Of a stretch of DNA of 7,853 nt, positions 3,877 through 7,853 are shown in pieces. Both the position numbers and the translations under genes were made by a program. How positions within the stretch are numbered: the stretch's first letter is position 1; each line of letters opens with the position of its first letter. A model generated the notes under the pieces. That model had not been told where the DNA came from. It saw nothing but the letters and a program-made list of their open reading frames with translations, and did no database searches. Source of the DNA: Bacteroidia bacterium (GTDB taxonomy: Bacteria > Planctomycetota > Phycisphaerae > Phycisphaerales > SM1A02); contig JASGCG010000061.1 in the NCBI GenBank assembly GCA_030054235.1, positions 1 through 7,853 on the forward strand. Reading direction: 5' to 3'.

Positions 3877-5940
3877 TCAGTTCGCCAAGCCCAGCCCGCG
3901 CAGCAGGTGGCTCCACGTGACCGACTCGTACGAGGGGCTCCAGATGCCGTGACCGCTGTTGGGAAAAAGCATCATGTCGAAGGGCTTGCCCTTGGACTGG
4001 AGTGCATCGGCGAGCTGCCATGCGTTGGCGGGGTGAACGTTGTCATCCACCATCCCGTGGACGATCAGCAAGCTCCCCTTGAGGTTGCCGGCCAGGCGCA
4101 CGCAGCTCGACTGCTCGTACCCCTTGGGATTCTCGGCAGGCGTGCGCAGGTAGCGCTCGGTGTAGATCGAGTCGTAGTTGTTCCAGTCCGTGACGGCACC
4201 GCCGGCGACCGCCACCGCGAAATCCTCGGGATAGCGCAGGAGCGCCAGCGCGCTCATGGTGCCACCGTAGGAGAACCCGGTGATCCCCACGCGCTCGCGG
4301 TCCACCAGGCCGCGGTCCACGAGCTGGCGGATCGCTGCGGCCTGGTCATCCAAGTCGGCGATGCCGAGGTTGAGGTAGGTGGCATCCTCGAAGGCCTTGC
4401 CGCGGCCCGGCGTGCCGCGATTGTCGACCTTCACCACCAGCACGCCGAACTCGCAGAGCGGTTCGACCGGGTCATAGGTGTTCTCGACGGTGCGGAAGAA
4501 CGGGCCACCGTACACCTGCACGACCGCCGGCAACCGGGTGCCCTCCTTCCAGTCCTTCGGCTTGTGCAGCGTGCCATAGAGCGTGGTCGTGCCGTCGGCG
4601 GCCTTGAGCTGCAGGAGCTCGGGGCGCGGCCAGCCCTTCTCGGCAATCGCATCGCCCTTGCGCTCGGCGACCACGGCCACGCGACTGCCATCCTTGGCTA
4701 CCAGCACGGTGCGCGGTGCACTGTCGATAGACTGCTCAACCGCAATCACGTGCCCGCCGTCGGGTGCGACGCTAAACGAACTCCAGTGCATGTCGGAGGT
4801 GGTCACCTCGTTGCCGCCCGAACCATCGAGTGCCACGCGCCACAGATGCGGATTGATCGCCACCTTCCCGCTGTACCCGATGCACCAGAGCGTGCCCGCG
4901 TCCTCGTCGATCCAGTGGATCTCGCGCATGGCGAACTCACCCTTGGTCAGGACGACCGGCTCCCCGCCATCGAGCGAGCGCCGTTCGAAGTGCGCGTAGC
5001 CGGTGCGCTCGGATTCCCAGAGGAAGCTGCGCGGCTCCTTGGCCAGGAACCGCAACTTCGGCAAGTGGTTCTGGTAGCAGCGCTGCTCCTCGACGAGCAC
5101 CACGCGCACCTCGCCGGTCGCCGGGTCGGCCAAGCAGAGCTCCAAGCGGTTCTGCAGCCGGTTGAGGCGATGGAAGAGCAGGTCCTTGCCGTCGGGAGTC
5201 CACTGCACGCCGTAGACGTACTGGTCGGCGTCGCCCACCTTCACCTGCGTCGTGCGCCCGGTGACGATGCTGTAGATGGAGAGCCCCGCGATCGGATTCG
5301 GATCGCCAGGCTTGGGATATCGCTCGCGGTCCAGGCCCGGCCGCTGCTTGGTCAGTTCGGTCGAGAGCAGGAATTCGGGCACCTTCGATTCATCGAAGGA
5401 GTAGTAGGCCAGCGCCGACGACTGCGGATGCCACCACATCGCCGACTTCTGGTCGAGTTCCTCGCCATAGACCCAGCTCGCGATGCCGAACTTCACGCCT
5501 GCAGGCGCATCCGGCGTGATGCGGTCGCGCTGCGCGCCACGCGTGATGAACACATGGCCCCCTTCGTGGATCGCCACGCGCTCGCCATCGGGCGATGGCT
5601 CGCTCGTGCGCTGGCGCCCACGCGCCACGCCGGGACCATCGCTCGCCGCCGACCGACCGCCACGCACGGCCGACTCGGGCACGTCCTTGTCCCGGATCGT
5701 CTCGCGCTTGCCGGTGGATCGATCGATCGCACTCCACGCGCCATCGCGGAGCATGTACGCGGTGGATGCGGTCCAGCGGACCTCTTCAGGCGTGGCGCCA
5801 CGCGGGTTGCCCCACTGCTGACGCGCCTTCTGCACCTTGTCCGCATTGGGCAAGCGATCGAACGGGATCCAGTCGGCCGCGGCCGACGCGGCGAACCCCG
5901 TGACGAGCGCAACGCCGAGCAGCAGACGACGGAGCGTCAC
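3877..5940 (-). CDS. Secreted dipeptidyl peptidase IV-like serine peptidase (family S9)
   Basis: Predicted extracytoplasmic exopeptidase that removes dipeptides from peptide N-termini, typically after Pro or Ala. The 687-residue protein starts at a GTG overlapping the kinase stop (GTGA, 5937-5940), with GGAG 7 nt upstream (5948-5951). It opens with a signal peptide, VTLRRLLLGVALVTGFAASA then AAD, cleavage near residue 22. Residues about 60-430 form the DPPIV beta-propeller, including WVYGEEL, whose Glu160/Glu161 match the double glutamate of human DPP4 (Glu205/206) that binds the substrate amino terminus. The alpha/beta-hydrolase domain (about 470-687) has VYGGP with oxyanion-hole Tyr477, nucleophile Ser557 in GFSYGG, Asp632 in MVDDNVHP and His664 in NSGHGI. 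The catalytic set is complete. The frame is open to 6063, but those extra 41 residues lie inside the kinase gene and precede the signal peptide, so they are excluded. It is co-translated with the kinase. Function class is firm; the natural substrate is unknown. Confidence 0.93.
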   Translation of the reverse strand: MTLRRLLLGVALVTGFAASAAADWIPFDRLPNADKVQKARQQWGNPRGATPEEVRWTASTAYMLRDGAWSAIDRSTGKRETIRDKDVPESAVRGGRSAASDGPGVARGRQRTSEPSPDGERVAIHEGGHVFITRGAQRDRITPDAPAGVKFGIASWVYGEELDQKSAMWWHPQSSALAYYSFDESKVPEFLLSTELTKQRPGLDRERYPKPGDPNPIAGLSIYSIVTGRTTQVKVGDADQYVYGVQWTPDGKDLLFHRLNRLQNRLELCLADPATGEVRVVLVEEQRCYQNHLPKLRFLAKEPRSFLWESERTGYAHFERRSLDGGEPVVLTKGEFAMREIHWIDEDAGTLWCIGYSGKVAINPHLWRVALDGSGGNEVTTSDMHWSSFSVAPDGGHVIAVEQSIDSAPRTVLVAKDGSRVAVVAERKGDAIAEKGWPRPELLQLKAADGTTTLYGTLHKPKDWKEGTRLPAVVQVYGGPFFRTVENTYDPVEPLCEFGVLVVKVDNRGTPGRGKAFEDATYLNLGIADLDDQAAAIRQLVDRGLVDRERVGITGFSYGGTMSALALLRYPEDFAVAVAGGAVTDWNNYDSIYTERYLRTPAENPKGYEQSSCVRLAGNLKGSLLIVHGMVDDNVHPANAWQLADALQSKGKPFDMMLFPNSGHGIWSPSYESVTWSHLLRGLGLAN

Positions 5941-6854
5941 GAGCCGACTCCGAGCGCGCTGCGGAAGTGTTCGTGCCGCTCGTTGAGCTCCGCGTGGGTG
6001 AGCGCCTGCAGGCGCTCGGGGCCGAAGGACTCGATCGTGAAGCTCGCGACCACGGTCCCCCACGACAGGGCATCACGGATCGCCTTGAAATCCGTGCGGC
6101 CCAGGCGCGCGAGGTGCCCCATCATGCCGCCGGCGAAACTGTCACCGGCACCGGTCGGGTCGATCACGCGATCCTCGGGCGCCGGGAACGCAGGCAGCAC
6201 GGCCACGCCGTCGCGATGCACGAGGACTGCGCCATGCTCACCCTTCTTCACGACCGCGAAGGTCGGGCCGAGCGTGGTGATGTGCCGCGCCGCGCTGACC
6301 GCATTGCGGATCCCGGTGAGTTCGTGCGCTTCGGTGTCGTTGAGCACGACACCGTCAACGCGCTTGAGGAGCGACAGCAGCTCGCCGTGCGCCGTCTTGA
6401 TCCAGAGATCCATCGTGTCGCAGACGACGAGCTTGCGCTGCGGGAACTGATCGATGAAGTCCGCCTGCACGGCGGGGTGCGTGTTGCCCAGGAACACGAA
6501 CTGCGTATCGCGGTAGGCATCGGGCACGCGCGGAGGCGCCTCCTGCAGCACGCCGACTTCGGTGAAGAGCGTCTCGCGCTGGTTGACATCCTCGAAGTAG
6601 CGACCGCCCCAGGAGAACGTGCGGCTTCCGGTGCGCGTCTCGAGGCCTTGCGTGCAGATCCCCGTGAAGCGGCCAAGCGCATCGCGGTGCGTGCTCGGCC
6701 AATCGTCGCCGACGACCGCGACGAGTCGCACGGGCGAGAGGAAGCTCGCGCCGGCGGCGAAGTAGGCGGCGCTGCCGCCGAGCACGCCTTCGCGGCGTTC
6801 ACGAGGCGTGTAGACGGTGTCGATCCCGATGGTTCCGGTGACAGCGAGGCTCAT
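5937..6854 (-). CDS. PfkB/ribokinase-family carbohydrate kinase
   Basis: A cytosolic ATP-dependent kinase of the ribokinase superfamily, 305 residues. TGTIGIDTVYTP (6-17) is the first strand. GVLGGSAAYFAAGAS (23-37) contains the GG of PfkB signature 1. LNDTEAHELTG (171-181) has the N..E motif that helps bind Mg-phosphate. IDPTGAGDSFAGG (231-243) is signature 2, with anion-hole GAG and catalytic base Asp238. The substrate (sugar, nucleoside or other) cannot be read from these motifs. The frame is open to 6917, but those residues run into the upstream membrane-protein gene. ATG 6854 is chosen because the first beta-strand begins right after it and a TATGCT hexamer (plus 6862-6867) ends 7 nt upstream, suggesting a leaderless internal promoter; no Shine-Dalgarno is present. 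ATG 6866 is less likely. The stop overlaps the peptidase GTG, which implies translational coupling. Confidence 0.9.
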   Translation of the reverse strand: MSLAVTGTIGIDTVYTPRERREGVLGGSAAYFAAGASFLSPVRLVAVVGDDWPSTHRDALGRFTGICTQGLETRTGSRTFSWGGRYFEDVNQRETLFTEVGVLQEAPPRVPDAYRDTQFVFLGNTHPAVQADFIDQFPQRKLVVCDTMDLWIKTAHGELLSLLKRVDGVVLNDTEAHELTGIRNAVSAARHITTLGPTFAVVKKGEHGAVLVHRDGVAVLPAFPAPEDRVIDPTGAGDSFAGGMMGHLARLGRTDFKAIRDALSWGTVVASFTIESFGPERLQALTHAELNERHEHFRSALGVGS

Positions 6855-6861
6855 GCGGCCG

Positions 6862-6867
6862 AGCATA
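6862..6867 (-). promoter_or_regulatory. TATGCT -10-like hexamer before the kinase start
   Basis: On the minus strand GTATGCTCGGC lies just before the kinase ATG. The same 11 bases occur before the methyltransferase GTG (plus 225-235). The hexamer ends 7 nt from the ATG, the spacing of a -10 for a leaderless message. No -35 is recognised. If active, kinase, peptidase and murQ can be expressed apart from the membrane-protein gene. Confidence 0.45.
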
Positions 6868-6891
6868 CGGCCGGACGGCACGCGACTGGGT

Positions 6892-7719
6892 TCAGTCGTC
6901 GTCGGCCTCGTCGGCACCGCCGGACTTGGTCATGCCGTAGCCGAGCGCCACGCCGCACAGGCTCCCCGCGGCAAGATCCATGGGCATCAGGCGAAGGACC
7001 GGGGCGACGGTCCCGCGGACGATGTCGTCATCGAAGCCCGCACCGGACGAGAACGAGAGCGCCAGCTGCGCCAACCCAAGCGCGAGCGCCGGCGCCGCGA
7101 AGACCACGACCGGCTGCGTGCGGGACCGGATGCTGCGGGCGAGCATCGCGGCGAGCATCGCGCCCAAGGTCATGGCACCGATCGCCTGGCCCTTGGAGTC
7201 GGTCCGGGCCATGAAGACCACCACGACGACCGCCGCGATCGCGGCAAGCGCCGCGACGAGCTGTCGAGGGCGAAACGCCCCGAAACCGTGCTCTGGAAGC
7301 TCTTCGGGGTCCGCTGGCATGTCCGGCAGAGGCCCTGCAAACGCAAAGGTCGACCACGAGAGCACGCCCGCCAGCACGGCGTAGACGATCGAGACCACCG
7401 CGATGCTCGTGGGCGATGCCGCATCGAAGGCTGCATCGAGCACGGTGCCCGATCGCATCGCGTAGACGCCGAGCACGCAGCCACCGGCGAAGAGGCCAAC
7501 GGCCGTATTGACCGCCTTGCCCACACCGAGCGCCACGAACCACGCGACGAGCCAGAGCGCCGCGACGGCGACCCACCCCGCGAGATTTACCGAAGCCTGA
7601 GGGATCACGGGCACCACGCCGCGCGCATCCGACGCGAGGGACGCGCACGCCAGCCCCGCCACAACCGCCAACACCACGGCGATGCCGATGCTGCCAAAGC
7701 GAATGACCGCGTCCTTCAT
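6892..7719 (-). CDS. Multi-pass membrane protein of unknown function
   Basis: I do not recognise this 275-residue protein as a member of a named family. It is strongly hydrophobic, with about eight possible membrane helices at roughly 11-29, 46-67, 69-88, 105-128, 154-171, 178-194, 203-223 and 243-262. The longest loop is about 129-153 (PLPDMPADPEELPEHGFG), acidic and proline-rich. The C-terminus ends in a short polar acidic tail (GGADEADDD). No catalytic or transporter signature is evident, and charged residues within the helices are few. The ATG at 7719 is chosen because the first helix follows directly; the 38 codons upstream to 7833 are Arg/Pro-rich and look like non-coding sequence. Its stop is 37 nt before the kinase start on the same strand, so it may head the operon, though the kinase seems to have its own -10. 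A weak TTGCGC, 17 nt, TACCAC pair lies just upstream. Low similarity to anything I know limits this to a hypothetical. Confidence 0.75.
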   Translation of the reverse strand: MKDAVIRFGSIGIAVVLAVVAGLACASLASDARGVVPVIPQASVNLAGWVAVAALWLVAWFVALGVGKAVNTAVGLFAGGCVLGVYAMRSGTVLDAAFDAASPTSIAVVSIVYAVLAGVLSWSTFAFAGPLPDMPADPEELPEHGFGAFRPRQLVAALAAIAAVVVVVFMARTDSKGQAIGAMTLGAMLAAMLARSIRSRTQPVVVFAAPALALGLAQLALSFSSGAGFDDDIVRGTVAPVLRLMPMDLAAGSLCGVALGYGMTKSGGADEADDD

Positions 7720-7796
7720 GGCTCGTGTGGTACGCGCTGGCGACTGGCCGCGCAAGCGGCCCGGGAGCCTGCGAGCTGCACCACTATCCTGCGGGC
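7720..7796. promoter_or_regulatory. Divergent intergenic region
   Basis: These 77 bases separate the membrane-protein start (minus) from the candidate start at 7797 (plus). TATCCT at 7785-7790, the same hexamer as the HU -10, ends 6 nt before that ATG. On the minus strand TTGCGC and TACCAC are 17 nt apart, with the second 7 nt before ATG 7719; that pair matches consensus poorly. Confidence 0.35.
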
Positions 7797-7853
7797 ATGG
7801 CCAGCCTGGACGTCGTGCTCGATGGAACCGCACTTCCGATCGCTTCGGTAACC
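7797..7853 (+). CDS. Possible 5' end of a gene running off the window
   Basis: Nineteen codons from ATG 7797 read MASLDVVLDGTALPIASVT and remain open at the window edge. The residue mix is plausible for a real protein, unlike the Arg/Pro/Ala-rich alternative frames, and TATCCT ends 6 nt upstream. There is no Shine-Dalgarno. The product is too short to identify. It would be divergent from the membrane-protein gene. Confidence 0.4.
   Translation, partial: MASLDVVLDGTALPIASVT

Noticed and set aside
5941..6063. N-terminal extension of the peptidase upstream of GTG 5940
   Set aside because: It lies entirely within the kinase gene, is Arg-rich, and would bury the signal peptide inside the protein. 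The GTGA overlap with GGAG upstream is a better start.
3649..6450. A 933-codon open frame on the plus strand
   Set aside because: It is antisense to murQ, the peptidase and the kinase, all of which show full catalytic motifs. Its product is rich in Arg, Ala, His, Pro and Val with no domain, as expected from GC-biased codons read on the opposite strand.
7720..7833. N-terminal extension of the membrane protein
   Set aside because: The 38 codons are Arg/Pro/Gly-rich, unlike the hydrophobic N-terminus that begins at ATG 7719, and they cross the candidate plus-strand start at 7797.
5967..7851. Two long plus-strand frames (5967-7214 and 6817-7851)
   Set aside because: They are antisense to the kinase and membrane protein. 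Their Arg/His/Gly-rich composition is typical of shadow frames.

Overview
The window is high-GC bacterial chromosomal DNA, densely coding, with strong GC bias at third codon positions; this is why long open frames appear antisense to real genes. Gene content, an HU-family protein with a lysine-rich N-terminal extension, few Shine-Dalgarno sites and several apparently leaderless starts fit a Planctomycetota-like (possibly Phycisphaerae) aquatic bacterium. That placement is an inference with modest confidence. No mobile element, CRISPR array, phage gene, tRNA or rRNA is seen.

Layout. Positions 1-200 hold two pieces of one serine hydroxymethyltransferase (glyA) gene in opposite orientations: the N-terminal 50 codons on the minus strand, and a downstream core segment (YAEGYPGKRYYGGCE) on the plus strand. 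They abut near position 50. This is a fold-back or inversion junction, most likely a chimeric end of the assembly. Reading plus from 238 come an O6-methylguanine-DNA methyltransferase, UDP-glucose 6-dehydrogenase with a good Shine-Dalgarno, a short 8-bp tandem repeat, a promoter with palindromic sites, and an HU-like nucleoid protein followed by a clear intrinsic terminator (2785-2820).

From the other side, four genes read minus towards that terminator: an eight-helix membrane protein of unknown function (7719-6892), a PfkB-family carbohydrate kinase (6854-5937), a secreted dipeptidyl-peptidase-IV-like S9 peptidase (5940-3877, overlapping the kinase stop by 4 nt), and MurNAc-6-phosphate etherase MurQ (3854-2931). 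Kinase, peptidase and MurQ look like one transcription unit. Extracytoplasmic peptide degradation, sugar phosphorylation and muramic-acid recycling would together suit salvage of peptide- and sugar-containing material such as cell wall, but the kinase substrate cannot be read from sequence. A new plus-strand gene may start at 7797 and run off the end.

The most interesting non-coding signal is a TANNNT hexamer ending 6-7 nt before the chosen start codon of four genes (glyA, the methyltransferase, the kinase and the 7797 frame), none with a convincing Shine-Dalgarno. This is the spacing expected of a -10 element driving leaderless mRNA. I see no clear new multi-gene system; most of the window is housekeeping and salvage metabolism.
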